Positions 10,796 to 19,194 of a stretch of DNA of 40,592 nt are shown here, piece by piece. The stretch comes from CAYTRP01 sp964625145. GTDB lineage: Bacteria; Sumerlaeota; Sumerlaeia; SLMS01; JAHLLQ01. The notes under the pieces are model-generated. The model was not told the DNA's origin and ran no database searches. It worked only from the letters and a program-made list of their open reading frames with translations. Position 1 is the stretch's first letter; the number at the start of each line of letters is the position of its first letter. Where the stretch lies: assembly GCA_964625145.1 (NCBI GenBank), contig CAZVAQ010000012.1, positions 1 through 40,592 on the forward strand. Direction: 5' to 3'. The position numbers were made by a program, and so were the translations under genes.

Positions 10796-11832
10796 GCGGG
10801 TATCTCCTTTCCGCAAGCCTTCAGGAGTGCGTCGCGCACGGCCACGACGACCAGTTGCAGGCGCCAGCCGTTCTGCGTCATCGGCCTGGAGCCCATGATG
10901 GCGGCGTTGCCTGCCTGTGTCGCGAGCTCGACGTCCACGTCCTCGTTGGCGCCGAGGACTTGTTCGGCCTTCAAAGCGCGCCACGGAACCGGCGCGACCC
11001 CGCCAAGGACAACGCGCCAATGATCGCCATGCCAGGCCACGCCGGCAGCCGCCAGCGGCCAGTCGAAGGCTTCCTTCTCCTTGAAGTCCACGTAGGTGGA
11101 CTTGGCACAGGCCGGTACTTCGATGTCAGTAATGTATTCGCCTTCGCGCAGGGTGTTCTCCGTCGAGAGGCCGGGCGCGAGAGATGTGAAGAACTCGTCC
11201 GCGGGAATGAGGCGCTTGGGGAAATCGACTGACGATTGTTGGCTGGTGCGCCGCGTGAGCGGACTCGTGGAGGACATGGACGCTGTCGCCATGCTGCGGG
11301 CCCTCACGGTACCACCTGTTGCGAGCAACCCTGTGGCCAGGTTGGAAGGATGAACGATCCAGCACGGTCCACCGCCAATGACGGCGTGGTACTTGTTCTC
11401 TCCCTCCACGGCGAAGCAGGTGGAGCCGCCCTTCTTCAGGCAGTTGTACTCCTGCGAGCGGAAGTACCAGCACCGCGGCCGTTGACACAGATTGCCTGCG
11501 GCGGTTGCAACCGCGCGAAGCTGCGGCGTGGCGGCCTTCTCGATGCATTGCACGATGACGGGTGCGTGAGCGCGCAGCTCCCTAGAGCCGGCAATCTGCG
11601 CAAGCGTCGCCGCCGCACCGATGTGGGCAGCGCCGCCATCGACCTTTATGGCAGTCCACTCAGGGTTTGAGGCGATGAGCGATCTGATGGAGACGAGCTT
11701 TTCAGGCTCTGCCGTGCGTTCCTTCAACAGGTCCAGCAGATCAATGCCACCGGCCTTGATGGTGTAGCCTTGCAGGAGGGCCTGACCCAAGGCTGCCTCC
11801 GTGGTGGCGCGGGCGTAGTCGAATGACTTCAT
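10792..11832 (-). CDS. Molybdenum hydroxylase FAD-binding subunit with [4Fe-4S] loop (PaoB/YagS-like)
   Basis: A 346-residue FAD subunit of the xanthine dehydrogenase family. It passes electrons from the Fe-S subunit to an acceptor. FAD-contact segments are KAGGIDLLDLL (residues 27-37) and HIGAAATLAQI. The loop LCQRPRC...NCLKKGGSTC gives four cysteines (116, 121, 131, 139), the hallmark of the subgroup with an extra [4Fe-4S] cluster (PaoB, 4-hydroxybenzoyl-CoA reductase beta). ENKYHAVIGGGPCWIVHPSNLA follows, as in relatives. A Ser/Arg/Thr-rich stretch around residues 185-215 is longer than I expect and may be an insertion. The start at 11832 overlaps the upstream stop (ATGA). A longer open frame exists but its first 56 residues are out-of-frame reading of the molybdopterin gene. 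Confidence 0.9.
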   Translation of the reverse strand: MKSFDYARATTEAALGQALLQGYTIKAGGIDLLDLLKERTAEPEKLVSIRSLIASNPEWTAIKVDGGAAHIGAAATLAQIAGSRELRAHAPVIVQCIEKAATPQLRAVATAAGNLCQRPRCWYFRSQEYNCLKKGGSTCFAVEGENKYHAVIGGGPCWIVHPSNLATGLLATGGTVRARSMATASMSSTSPLTRRTSQQSSVDFPKRLIPADEFFTSLAPGLSTENTLREGEYITDIEVPACAKSTYVDFKEKEAFDWPLAAAGVAWHGDHWRVVLGGVAPVPWRALKAEQVLGANEDVDVELATQAGNAAIMGSRPMTQNGWRLQLVVVAVRDALLKACGKEIPA

Positions 11833-13919
11833 GCCTGTTCTCCCTTCGAGGCAATTGCCGCGAGCACACGGTCCGGCGTGATCGGAAGCGACCGCACGCG
11901 GGCCCCGATGGCGTTGGCGACCGCATTGCCAATGGCGGCGGCGGTGGGGATCGTCGCGGGCTCGCCGATGGGGCGCACGCCGTCCTCGCCCTCCTTCCAA
12001 TCCAGCACGCAGACAATTTCCGGGATGTCCTTCGTGCCGGCGATCTTGTAATTAATGAAGTCGGCGTTGACCATCCCGCCAGTGGGGCCATCGAGCAGGC
12101 GATCCTCAAGCAGTGCGTAGCTCACACCCTGGATCACTCCACCGTGGATCTGATTCTCCAGTGTCAGTCTGTTGACCGGCTTGCCGCAGGCATGCACGGC
12201 GACAACCTTCTTCACGCGCACGATGCCCGTGTCCGTATCGACGACGACCTTGGCAAACTGCACGCAGTCGCTGTTTCCTTCGCCAATGCGACCGCTGCGC
12301 GTGTTCCCCAGTTTCGTGATGCGGCCGCTGCCGGGGATGAGGCTGCAAAGGCGCGCCCATTCGATCCGATCGTCAGTGCCGACCCGTGAGACGGCGCCAT
12401 TGGCGAACTCGATGCCCGAGCCACCAGGTGCGCCCCACTCAGCGATCGCCACGCCCTTGAGATCCTCGATCACCTTCTGCACGGCGTCCTCCAGCGCAGC
12501 CGTGACCGAGCGACTGACGACCGACCCGCCGGAACCGGGGCCTTCGGGATAGGTGCTGTTCCCCACGCGCGCGGTGATGCTTTCGCGTGGAATGCCGAGG
12601 CGATAGGCCACATAATCGGCCACAATCGTGCGCGTGCCGGTGCCGATGTCCTGCACTCCTGCCTTCACATCGACCCGGCCATCGCGGGTGACGGTGATCT
12701 CGGCGCTGCAGGGCGTGTCCCACACAGGCCACAGGGCGGAAGCGACTCCATAGCCCGTGCGAAAGCGGCCGGTGGCGGCGCCATCGGGCTGCCGGCGATT
12801 CCATCCAATCTGCTCCGCGCCGATGTCGTATTGTTGCTTGCGACGTTCGCTCTTTTCGTTCCGCTTTCGGATTTCAATGGGATCCATCGACAAGGCGTGG
12901 GCCAGTTCGTCCATGATGCCTTCGACGGCAAAGGAGGTCTGCGGCCATCCTGGAGCGCGGAATGCGCGGGGAGGACCGGAGCAAAGCGTCACCTGATCCT
13001 CAGCGACTTCAAGGCGTCCCCAATCGTAGAGCCGTCCGTTCTGCACGGTGTCGCCGAACTTCAAGCCACCTCCACCGGGGCGGAAGCCGACGATGCTGAC
13101 GCCGTGGATGCGGCCGCCGAGGACCTTCCCTTCGGCGTCGGCGGAAATCTTGAAGTACTGGATGGAGCCCGGCTTGTTGCCCGTGTCGAGATGTTCCTCA
13201 CGTCGATCCAACATCACCATGCAGGGACGCCCGTACTTCCTTGACATCTCGGCGGCTAGCTGCCCTTCGGCGCCGGGGCCAAACTTGCTGCCGAATCCGC
13301 CGCCTACGTATTCGTTGTGCACGACGATCTTGTCCTGGCTCAGCTCCAACGGACGCGTCAGGCCCTGCAGGAATGCGAAGGTCCCCTGCGTGCTCCCCCA
13401 CACCTCCGCCGAATCGCCGCGATAGTCGACGACTCCGCCGTGGGTCTCCAGGCTCGAATGCGTCTGCACCTGCGTGTCGTAAACCGCCTCCACCGTGACG
13501 GCGGCATTGCGGTGGATGTCTTCGAGCCGCTGATGTGCTTCTTCATCCAGTTCGGGAAGCGGCTTGATGGTGGGCCGGGTTTCTGCCGGTGTTGATTGAA
13601 AGCGGATGTCGAGGGCGTCGATGCAATCCTCGATGGCCTGTGGCGATTCCGCCACCACATGCCCCATGCGGGCGCCGACGTACTGGCCCTCGGCCGTGAC
13701 GTCAAAGTCGATCTCGATGACACCGGGGACTTTCTGCGCCGCATCCAGGTTCGCCCGCGTCATCCGCCCTGCGCCATAGGGAAAGCGGATGAACTTCGCA
13801 TAAATCATCCGATCCATGTACTGGTCGGAAGTGTACTTCGCCTTCCCGGTGACGCGTTCCCGCACATCCAGGCGGGACTTGTCATTTTCCATGGCGACGC
13901 GATTGGAGGTCGTACTCAT
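11829..13919 (-). CDS. Molybdenum hydroxylase, molybdopterin-binding large subunit (PaoC/YagR-like)
   Basis: A 696-residue catalytic subunit of the xanthine dehydrogenase/aldehyde oxidoreductase family, binding the Mo-pterin (usually cytosine dinucleotide) cofactor. It starts with the a/b hammerhead domain (RERVTGKAKYTSDQYMDRMIYAK). It then has HGGVVDYRGDSAEVWGSTQ, VGGGFGSKFG and FRAPGWPQ, and GSGGSVVSRSV near residue 455. The C-terminal GEPATIPTAAAIGNAVANAIG holds the glutamate (GE) expected to act as base. The substrate cannot be read from sequence; aldehydes, N-heterocycles or purines are possible. It has no signal of its own, and the Tat signal on the 2Fe-2S subunit would export the assembled complex. 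Both ends overlap the neighbours by ATGA. Confidence 0.92.
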   Translation of the reverse strand: MSTTSNRVAMENDKSRLDVRERVTGKAKYTSDQYMDRMIYAKFIRFPYGAGRMTRANLDAAQKVPGVIEIDFDVTAEGQYVGARMGHVVAESPQAIEDCIDALDIRFQSTPAETRPTIKPLPELDEEAHQRLEDIHRNAAVTVEAVYDTQVQTHSSLETHGGVVDYRGDSAEVWGSTQGTFAFLQGLTRPLELSQDKIVVHNEYVGGGFGSKFGPGAEGQLAAEMSRKYGRPCMVMLDRREEHLDTGNKPGSIQYFKISADAEGKVLGGRIHGVSIVGFRPGGGGLKFGDTVQNGRLYDWGRLEVAEDQVTLCSGPPRAFRAPGWPQTSFAVEGIMDELAHALSMDPIEIRKRNEKSERRKQQYDIGAEQIGWNRRQPDGAATGRFRTGYGVASALWPVWDTPCSAEITVTRDGRVDVKAGVQDIGTGTRTIVADYVAYRLGIPRESITARVGNSTYPEGPGSGGSVVSRSVTAALEDAVQKVIEDLKGVAIAEWGAPGGSGIEFANGAVSRVGTDDRIEWARLCSLIPGSGRITKLGNTRSGRIGEGNSDCVQFAKVVVDTDTGIVRVKKVVAVHACGKPVNRLTLENQIHGGVIQGVSYALLEDRLLDGPTGGMVNADFINYKIAGTKDIPEIVCVLDWKEGEDGVRPIGEPATIPTAAAIGNAVANAIGARVRSLPITPDRVLAAIASKGEQA

Positions 13920-14581
13920 TGGTCACCTCCCTGCGCAGCAATGACCGCATTGAAGATCATGGAGTAGGCGCCGCAGCGACAGACATTGCCCGCCAATGCC
14001 TCGCGCGTGCCTTCGGGTGTCGCGGGGTAACCGCCCTTCGACACAACCTCAGCGGAGCGCACCACGAAGCCGGGGATGCAGTAGCCGCATTGCGCCGCGT
14101 CGTGCTCGCAGTAGGCGTCGATCAGGCCGGCATACTTCGGATCCGCGGCGATGCCTTCCACCGTGGTGATTTGATCGCCTTCGCATTCGATGGCCAGTTG
14201 CATGCAGGAGTAAACGGCGGTGCCATTGAGCAACACCGTGCACGCGCCGCAGGACCCGCGGTCACAGACGGACTTTGCGCCAGTCAGACCAAGCTGCATG
14301 CGCAGCGTATCGAGCAATGTTGCGCGCGGTTCCACGCGGACCGTGCGACTCTCGCCGTTCACATTGAGCGTGACGGTCTGGAGGCCATGTCCAAGTACCT
14401 GCAGTTCGCCCGGAGCTTGTTCCGCCGTCGCAGTTTGCTGCGCGTCCACTCTTGGGGGAGACAAGACCGCCGCGCCAGCGGCCAGGCCGACCCCCTTCAG
14501 GAAGGTTCGTCTGCTCGTGGAAGTATCGAGGCCGATCGGTGCACCCGAACCGGCCGTTGCTTGATCGGATGGATCGCGCAT
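13916..14581 (-). CDS. Molybdenum hydroxylase [2Fe-2S] subunit with Tat signal (PaoA/YagT-like)
   Basis: A 221-residue electron-transfer subunit. Residues about 20-48 form a twin-arginine signal (SRRTFLKGVGLAAGAAVL) ending near VDAQQ. The plant-ferredoxin-type cluster uses CDRGSCGACTVLLNGTAVYSC, and the second [2Fe-2S] domain uses QCGYCIPGF and NVCRCGAY. Together with the next two genes this makes a PaoABC-type periplasmic hydroxylase, exported folded through Tat. The gene order here is Fe-S, Mo, FAD rather than the Fe-S, FAD, Mo of Escherichia coli. I chose the ATG at 14581, which has AGAGGA 9 bases upstream. A longer frame from 14647 lacks support. No XdhC/PaoD-like cofactor insertion factor is present in the window. 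Confidence 0.93.
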   Translation of the reverse strand: MRDPSDQATAGSGAPIGLDTSTSRRTFLKGVGLAAGAAVLSPPRVDAQQTATAEQAPGELQVLGHGLQTVTLNVNGESRTVRVEPRATLLDTLRMQLGLTGAKSVCDRGSCGACTVLLNGTAVYSCMQLAIECEGDQITTVEGIAADPKYAGLIDAYCEHDAAQCGYCIPGFVVRSAEVVSKGGYPATPEGTREALAGNVCRCGAYSMIFNAVIAAQGGDQ

Positions 14582-14670
14582 GGTTGGAGTTCCTCTTGGG
14601 TGGGAGATTCCTTGCCGCAGAGTCTGCGAACGGTGCTTCTCTGTCAATCAGATCAGCCGTTTCCGACGCT

Positions 14671-15969
14671 TCACGGACCCGGAATCAATATGGAGCTTTC
14701 CGGTGCGATTAGTGCTGCAATGCAGGCGGTGGTGTTGCACGCAAACGTCCCGGCGACGAGAGCCCACGGTCCAAGCCGTGCAAGGTCGGGGCGCCGCTCC
14801 GGTGCGATGACTGACATGCCACCGATCAGGATGCCAATGGTGCCGATGTTTGCAAAGCCGCAAAGGGCATACGCGAGCACCAACCGCGTGCGCGGGGAGA
14901 ATGCCTCCGCCTCCTGCACGAGCATCAGGTACGCGATGAACTCGTTGGCGATGGTCTTGATGCCAAGCAGACGCGCTGCGTCGTGTGCTTCATCAAAGGG
15001 AACGCCCATCAGGACCGCGAAGGGATAGAACACCCATCCGGCGATCCTTTCCAAGGTGAACGTGTTGCCGATGGCGAACTCTCCCCCACCGGCGACCATC
15101 CAGTTGACGGAGCCCTCTGCAACGCCCAGCACCAAATTTACAACCGCGATGAGCGAGAGGAAGACGATGAGCATCGCGCCGACGTTGAGGGCGAGTTTCA
15201 CCCCCTCGGTGGTTCCAGCAGTGGCCGCGTCCAGATAGCCGCGATAGGTGCTGCGCATGGGGATGTTGATCTTGCCGAGGGTTTCGGGCCGGCCGGTTTC
15301 CGGCATCAGGATCTTGGCGAATAGTAGCGCAGCCGGGGCCGACATGACACTGGCCGCCAACAGGTGCCCGGCTATGTCAGGGAGGACGCCGCTGAGGATC
15401 GTGATGTAGGCGGCCAGAACGCTGCCGGCGATGGTGGCAAGGCCCCCGGACATGACCGAGAGGAGCTCGCTGCTGGTCATGCGCGAGAGATAATGGCGGA
15501 TGACCAGCGGGGCCTCCGTGCAGCCGACGAACACGTTGGCCGCCGCCGCCAATGTCTCCGCGCCACTGGTCCCCAGCGTACGTTCCATGATCCACGCGAG
15601 CCCCTTCACCAGGATCTGCACTGCACCGGCGTGGTACAGGATGGCGCTCAAGGCACTAAAGAAAAGGACGATCGGGAGGACGTGGAAGGCGATGAAGGAA
15701 CCTGACTCCGGGGAGCTGATCTCCGGTCCGAAGACGAAGTTGACGCCCGCGTCCACACAGCCCGTCAGCGAAACGAACAGGGAGTTTAGGCCGGCGAAGA
15801 CCGCCGTACCGAAGGGGGTCCGGAGGATCAGGAGGGCGAAGATCACCTGGAGCCCCAGCGCCCAGGCAACCAGCCGCCAGTTCGCCAAGGCCAGTTGGCG
15901 GTTCCGGCTCATGAGGAACGCGATCCCCATCATCACCGCGATGCCCAAGGGGGGCATGAAGTAGTGCAT
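14671..15969 (-). CDS. nupC: NupC-type concentrative nucleoside transporter
   Basis: A 432-residue inner-membrane permease of the CNT family that imports nucleosides with protons or sodium. Hydrophobic segments run through the protein. The conserved core includes SALSAILYHAGAVQILVKGLAW, ANVFVGCTEAPLVIRHYL, MTSSELLSVMSGGLATIAGSVLAAYI and, near the end, CGFANIGTIGILIGG. The length matches the family (about 400-430). A GGAG site lies 8 bases before the ATG. The hydroxylase operon begins 89 bases downstream on the same strand, so co-expression is possible. That would hint at nucleoside or purine salvage but is not proof. It is divergent from mlaE. Confidence 0.93.
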   Translation of the reverse strand: MHYFMPPLGIAVMMGIAFLMSRNRQLALANWRLVAWALGLQVIFALLILRTPFGTAVFAGLNSLFVSLTGCVDAGVNFVFGPEISSPESGSFIAFHVLPIVLFFSALSAILYHAGAVQILVKGLAWIMERTLGTSGAETLAAAANVFVGCTEAPLVIRHYLSRMTSSELLSVMSGGLATIAGSVLAAYITILSGVLPDIAGHLLAASVMSAPAALLFAKILMPETGRPETLGKINIPMRSTYRGYLDAATAGTTEGVKLALNVGAMLIVFLSLIAVVNLVLGVAEGSVNWMVAGGGEFAIGNTFTLERIAGWVFYPFAVLMGVPFDEAHDAARLLGIKTIANEFIAYLMLVQEAEAFSPRTRLVLAYALCGFANIGTIGILIGGMSVIAPERRPDLARLGPWALVAGTFACNTTACIAALIAPESSILIPGP

Positions 15970-16137
15970 GCTCGGTTCTCCGCGTGCGGGAATTGCGCAA
16001 ACTTATCCAGAGTGCACGGACAACCGGCGCACCGCGACAAGGGGAGATCGGGGGGCAAAGGGCGGAATCCTGCTCCCCCCGCTGATGGGCCGGATTCACC
16101 TCCCCTCATTTCGGCCCTTGCGCCCCTGACTGCAGGC

Positions 16138-16920
16138 ATGGACACACGCGCTGCCATGTTTGCGTCCATCGAACGACTCTTCCAGAACCTTTTCGTCACC
16201 AGCGGTGGCGTGACGCTTCTTTTCATCCAAAGTCTGCTCGATATCCGGCTGCGGCCGACGGACGTCCATCGCCTGCTGCGCCAGATGGTCGTCATCGGAG
16301 TGCAAACGCTCCCGCTGGCAATGATGATCGGATTCTTCACGGGAATGATCATCGCCCTGAACGTGGGTGTGCCCCTTCAGGAGTTTGGCCAGGAGGACCG
16401 CATCGGCAACTTCCTGGGCTTGGCGATGGTTCGCGAGTTCGGCCCCGTCTTCACCGCCTTCATCCTCGCGGCCCGGGTTGGCGCCGCCATGACGGCCGAG
16501 CTGGGAACCATGGCCGTAGGCGAGGAGGTCGACAGCCTGCGCGTCCTGGGCATCAAGCCAAGCCGCTACCTGGCCATGCCGCGCATTGTGGCCTCGCTCC
16601 TGATGAACCCGATCCTCACCACCTACGCCACCGCCACGGGCTTGTTCGGCGGGATGCTCCTGGCGCAGGTCTACCTCGGCGTTGCCAGCGAGCAGTTCTG
16701 GTTCCGCGTGTTCGAGTACATGGACTGGGAGGAGATCCGTACCGGCCTCATCAAGGCGATCGTGTTCGGCGGTCTCTATTCATCCATCTGCGTCTATTAC
16801 GGTCTGAAGACCACCGGCGGTGCGGAAGGCGTTGGCCGTTCCACGACACGCGCCGTGGTCATCAGCCTCACGATGATCCTGGTGGCGGACTTCCTGCTGA
16901 CGCGCGCGCTGATCGGCTGA
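16138..16920 (+). CDS. mlaE: MlaE-family ABC transporter permease, solitary
   Basis: A 260-residue inner-membrane permease of the MlaE/YrbE family (phospholipid or lipid transport between inner and outer membranes). Typical segments are the IGVQTLPLAMMIGFFTGMII start, VREFGPVFTAFILAARVGAAMTAELGTM with the conserved acidic/Gly core, then GEEVDSLRVLGIKPSRYLAMPRI and YYGLKTTGGAEGVGRSTTRAVV. The start at 16138 matches family length; a second ATG is at 16156. The usual partners (MlaF ATPase, MlaD MCE protein) are not adjacent: upstream is nupC in the opposite direction, and downstream the epimerase stop begins at the very next base. Confidence 0.92.
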   Translation: MDTRAAMFASIERLFQNLFVTSGGVTLLFIQSLLDIRLRPTDVHRLLRQMVVIGVQTLPLAMMIGFFTGMIIALNVGVPLQEFGQEDRIGNFLGLAMVREFGPVFTAFILAARVGAAMTAELGTMAVGEEVDSLRVLGIKPSRYLAMPRIVASLLMNPILTTYATATGLFGGMLLAQVYLGVASEQFWFRVFEYMDWEEIRTGLIKAIVFGGLYSSICVYYGLKTTGGAEGVGRSTTRAVVISLTMILVADFLLTRALIG

Positions 16921-17922
16921 TCAACCGACCCGGCGGCCGTGCATTTCCTGAAACACCGCTTCGGTCAATTCCGGCTCCGATCGATACCAATCCACGAACC
17001 GGCGGATTCCCTCGCGCATGGTCGTGGTCGGGCTAAAGCCAAGCAGCTTCTGTGCGCGCCCGATGTCCGCATAGGTCGCGTACACATCACCGGGCTGCAT
17101 GGACTTCATGACCATGTTGGGCTCGGTGCCGAGCGCTTCGCCGATGGCGCGGATCATGTCGAGGAGCTGCTCGCTTCTGTGGTTGCCAATGTTCAGGACG
17201 TCGGACGGCTCCAGGCCATCGGCAAACAATGACGCAACAACACCGGAAACGATGTCATCGATGTAGGTGAAGTCGCGGCGCATGTCTCCATTGTTGTACA
17301 CGTTGATGGGCATGCCATGCAGGATGCGCTGGGTGAAATCCCACACGGCCATGTCCGGCCGGCCCCACGGGCCGTACACGGTGAAAAACCGCAGGCCAAT
17401 CGTCTGGAATCCGTAAAGATGCGTGTAGCAATGGGCCATCAGCTCATTGACCTTCTTCGTCGCCGCGTACAGGGAAACCGGCTTCTCCACCGGATCAGTC
17501 TCGGAGAAGGGGAGCTTGGTGTTGCCGCCATAGACCGATGAACTGCTGGCGTAGACCAGCCTAGGCAGACCCGCATGACGCACCGCTTCCAGCACCGAGA
17601 GAAACGCGGTCAGGTTCGCGTGGCCATACTCAAACGGATGATCGATTGAATATCGCACACCCGGCTGAGCGGCCAGGTGGCATACGCCATCGACCTTCTC
17701 CGCGCGGATGACATCGAGCAGGGCCTTGTGGTCGGCGACATCGAGCTCAAACCCCAGAAACCCGGAACGCGCCGCCAGCAGTTTCTGCCGCGCCTGCTTC
17801 AGCACCACCGGATAATACGGGACCATCGAGTCGACACCAACGACCTGATGCCCCGCATCGAGCAAGGCGTTGGCGACGTGAAATCCAATGAAGCCGGAAG
17901 TACCGGAGATGAGGATGGGCAT
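16921..17922 (-). CDS. NAD-dependent epimerase, UDP-glucuronate 4-epimerase type
   Basis: A 333-residue short-chain dehydrogenase/reductase of the extended class. The NAD-binding glycine motif is GTSGFIGFHVANAL at residues 7-20. The catalytic Tyr and Lys are in SLYAATKK, with the preceding serine-rich ASSSSVYGG. Family-typical stretches are HLAAQPGVRYSIDHP, TVYGPWGRPDMA and RRDFTYIDDIV. These favour the UDP-glucuronate/UDP-galacturonate epimerase branch, which feeds surface polysaccharide. It converges on mlaE with stops touching (16920/16921). No ribosome binding site is obvious before the ATG. Confidence 0.9.
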   Translation of the reverse strand: MPILISGTSGFIGFHVANALLDAGHQVVGVDSMVPYYPVVLKQARQKLLAARSGFLGFELDVADHKALLDVIRAEKVDGVCHLAAQPGVRYSIDHPFEYGHANLTAFLSVLEAVRHAGLPRLVYASSSSVYGGNTKLPFSETDPVEKPVSLYAATKKVNELMAHCYTHLYGFQTIGLRFFTVYGPWGRPDMAVWDFTQRILHGMPINVYNNGDMRRDFTYIDDIVSGVVASLFADGLEPSDVLNIGNHRSEQLLDMIRAIGEALGTEPNMVMKSMQPGDVYATYADIGRAQKLLGFSPTTTMREGIRRFVDWYRSEPELTEAVFQEMHGRRVG

Positions 17923-17933
17923 GATGTAGAGAG

Positions 17934-17983
17934 AGGGATCAGGAGTCGGGGGTAGAGGAATCAGGAGTCAGGAGTCAGGAATC
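17934..17983. repeat. Heptanucleotide-period tract (about 7 units)
   Basis: Units read agggatc / aggagtc / gggggta / (g) / aggaatc / aggagtc / aggagtc / aggaatc, starting 12 bases upstream of the epimerase start. The core 17956-17983 is four clean heptads. The rest of the 276-base gap to 18198 shows no gene. Confidence 0.7.
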
Positions 17984-18167
17984 AGTGGAAAAGATGTTCT
18001 GTCTGCCTGCGCCAGCGTTGTGATGCGCGAGGGGAAGGTGATCAATGCCAGAATTACCGCCGGGAAGATTGCAAGTGGGAGCATTAATCACAGAAGTAAC
18101 GAAGAGAGTTCCCAGCAAACACCATACTTCCATCCATCCCCCAACCAGCACCCGAGACCCCACAACG

Positions 18168-18194
18168 AGGAACCAGGAACCAGGAACTAGGAAC
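18168..18194. repeat. Heptanucleotide-period tract (3.9 units)
   Basis: AGGAACC / AGGAACC / AGGAACT / AGGAAC in perfect 7-base register, ending four bases before the stop of the minus-strand gene at 18199. Confidence 0.75.
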
Positions 18195-18198
18195 GCTC

Positions 18199-19185
18199 CT
18201 AGTCGTCCAGGTCCGGGTCGCGATAGCCCTCCAACGGGGATTGCTCTCCGGCCCAATTCACGATGAAGGGTTTCGACGGTAGGGAATCCCCACGCTCATC
18301 AAAGAGCGCCACGACTTGCGTGCGCAGGCGCGGCTCGATGTTGATGATGAGGTTGCTCGTCAGCAGGCGGGACAGATAGAGCCCCCGGCCCGCCTGGTCA
18401 AAGATGCCATGGCTCTTCAACTGGCGCTCGAACTTGGAAAGGACGAGCGGCACCGTCAATGTCCCTGCCGTGTCAGTGACCGTGAATCCCAAGTGCCGGC
18501 GGTCGGAACCGTATTCCACCTTCACGACCTCGTTGGGGTCTTTCAACCCGTCAAAGTCCGCCAGCGTGTACTTCTCCTCGCCGGTCGCATCCAGAAACGC
18601 GTGGAAGAGCGCGTTGTTGATGGTTTCCTCCAGAATGAGACGCACGTTGTACAGGCGGTGCACGTCAAAGCCGGCGGTGGCGAAGTGGTTGATGACCCGT
18701 TCGATGGCCTCGTTCTTCTGCTCCAGTGTGCGGACATTCAGGCAGTACATCTCGATGGTGGCATCCAGGTAGCGGATCAACCCGAACCCCGCCGCCGGTT
18801 CCACGATCATCTCAAGAAAGTGGGAAAGATCCAACGGGTGGACGGGGGAGTGGCGGGAGAAGGACTGCGTTATTCCCCAATGAGACAGGTGCGAGATGTA
18901 GCTCTCCAATGGCTTGGAGGTGACAAGCCCCACACGGCGCTGGCCGCGGAAGTCCGACAGGTGCGCGATGAGCGCCGCCGGCGCGTCCTCCAGCATGACC
19001 GTGTCGATCAGACCAACGGCGTCCGAATCGTGGGAAAGTCGCGAAAGAAATGTCGCCAGGTCCTGGAAGACCTCCACCCTGCCCAGCGCACCCAGCACAT
19101 GACGGAACTCATCAGGAGTATCCGACTCCGGCTCCAGGAGCAGGATCGGCAGCATTTGATCGGTTCGGGGCGCGAAATGGGGCAT
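18199..19185 (-). CDS. Receiver-like domain fused to anti-sigma/GHKL-type ATPase domain
   Basis: A 328-residue protein. Residues about 11-130 look like a response-regulator receiver: LPILLLEPESD, a possible phospho-acceptor at D61 in GLIDTVM, and GLVTSKP near residue 86. The lysine-proline end of a normal receiver is not clear. Residues about 145-300 resemble the RsbW/SpoIIAB-type GHKL ATPase: N-box LILEETINNALFHAF (184-198), DTAG (238-241) and GRGLYLSRLL (266-275). Such proteins bind or phosphorylate partner-switch or sigma-factor regulators. The gene begins 9 bases after the tatC stop, in the same operon. Starts at 19185 or 19155 are both possible. The target is unknown. Confidence 0.68.
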   Translation of the reverse strand: MPHFAPRTDQMLPILLLEPESDTPDEFRHVLGALGRVEVFQDLATFLSRLSHDSDAVGLIDTVMLEDAPAALIAHLSDFRGQRRVGLVTSKPLESYISHLSHWGITQSFSRHSPVHPLDLSHFLEMIVEPAAGFGLIRYLDATIEMYCLNVRTLEQKNEAIERVINHFATAGFDVHRLYNVRLILEETINNALFHAFLDATGEEKYTLADFDGLKDPNEVVKVEYGSDRRHLGFTVTDTAGTLTVPLVLSKFERQLKSHGIFDQAGRGLYLSRLLTSNLIINIEPRLRTQVVALFDERGDSLPSKPFIVNWAGEQSPLEGYRDPDLDD

Positions 19186-19194
19186 GGGGGGGGA

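Noticed and set aside
11833..12000. N-terminal extension of the FAD subunit (56 residues)
   Set aside because: It is an arginine/histidine-rich out-of-frame reading of the molybdopterin subunit. The ATG at 11832 begins the conserved sequence.
15895..16137. N-terminal extension of MlaE (81 residues)
   Set aside because: It overlaps nupC on the opposite strand and is polar and non-homologous. The family starts near 16138.
17923..18198. Heptad tracts considered as CRISPR or phage attachment sites
   Set aside because: No repeat-spacer structure, no cas genes, no integrase and no tRNA nearby. Units are only 7 bases long and contiguous.
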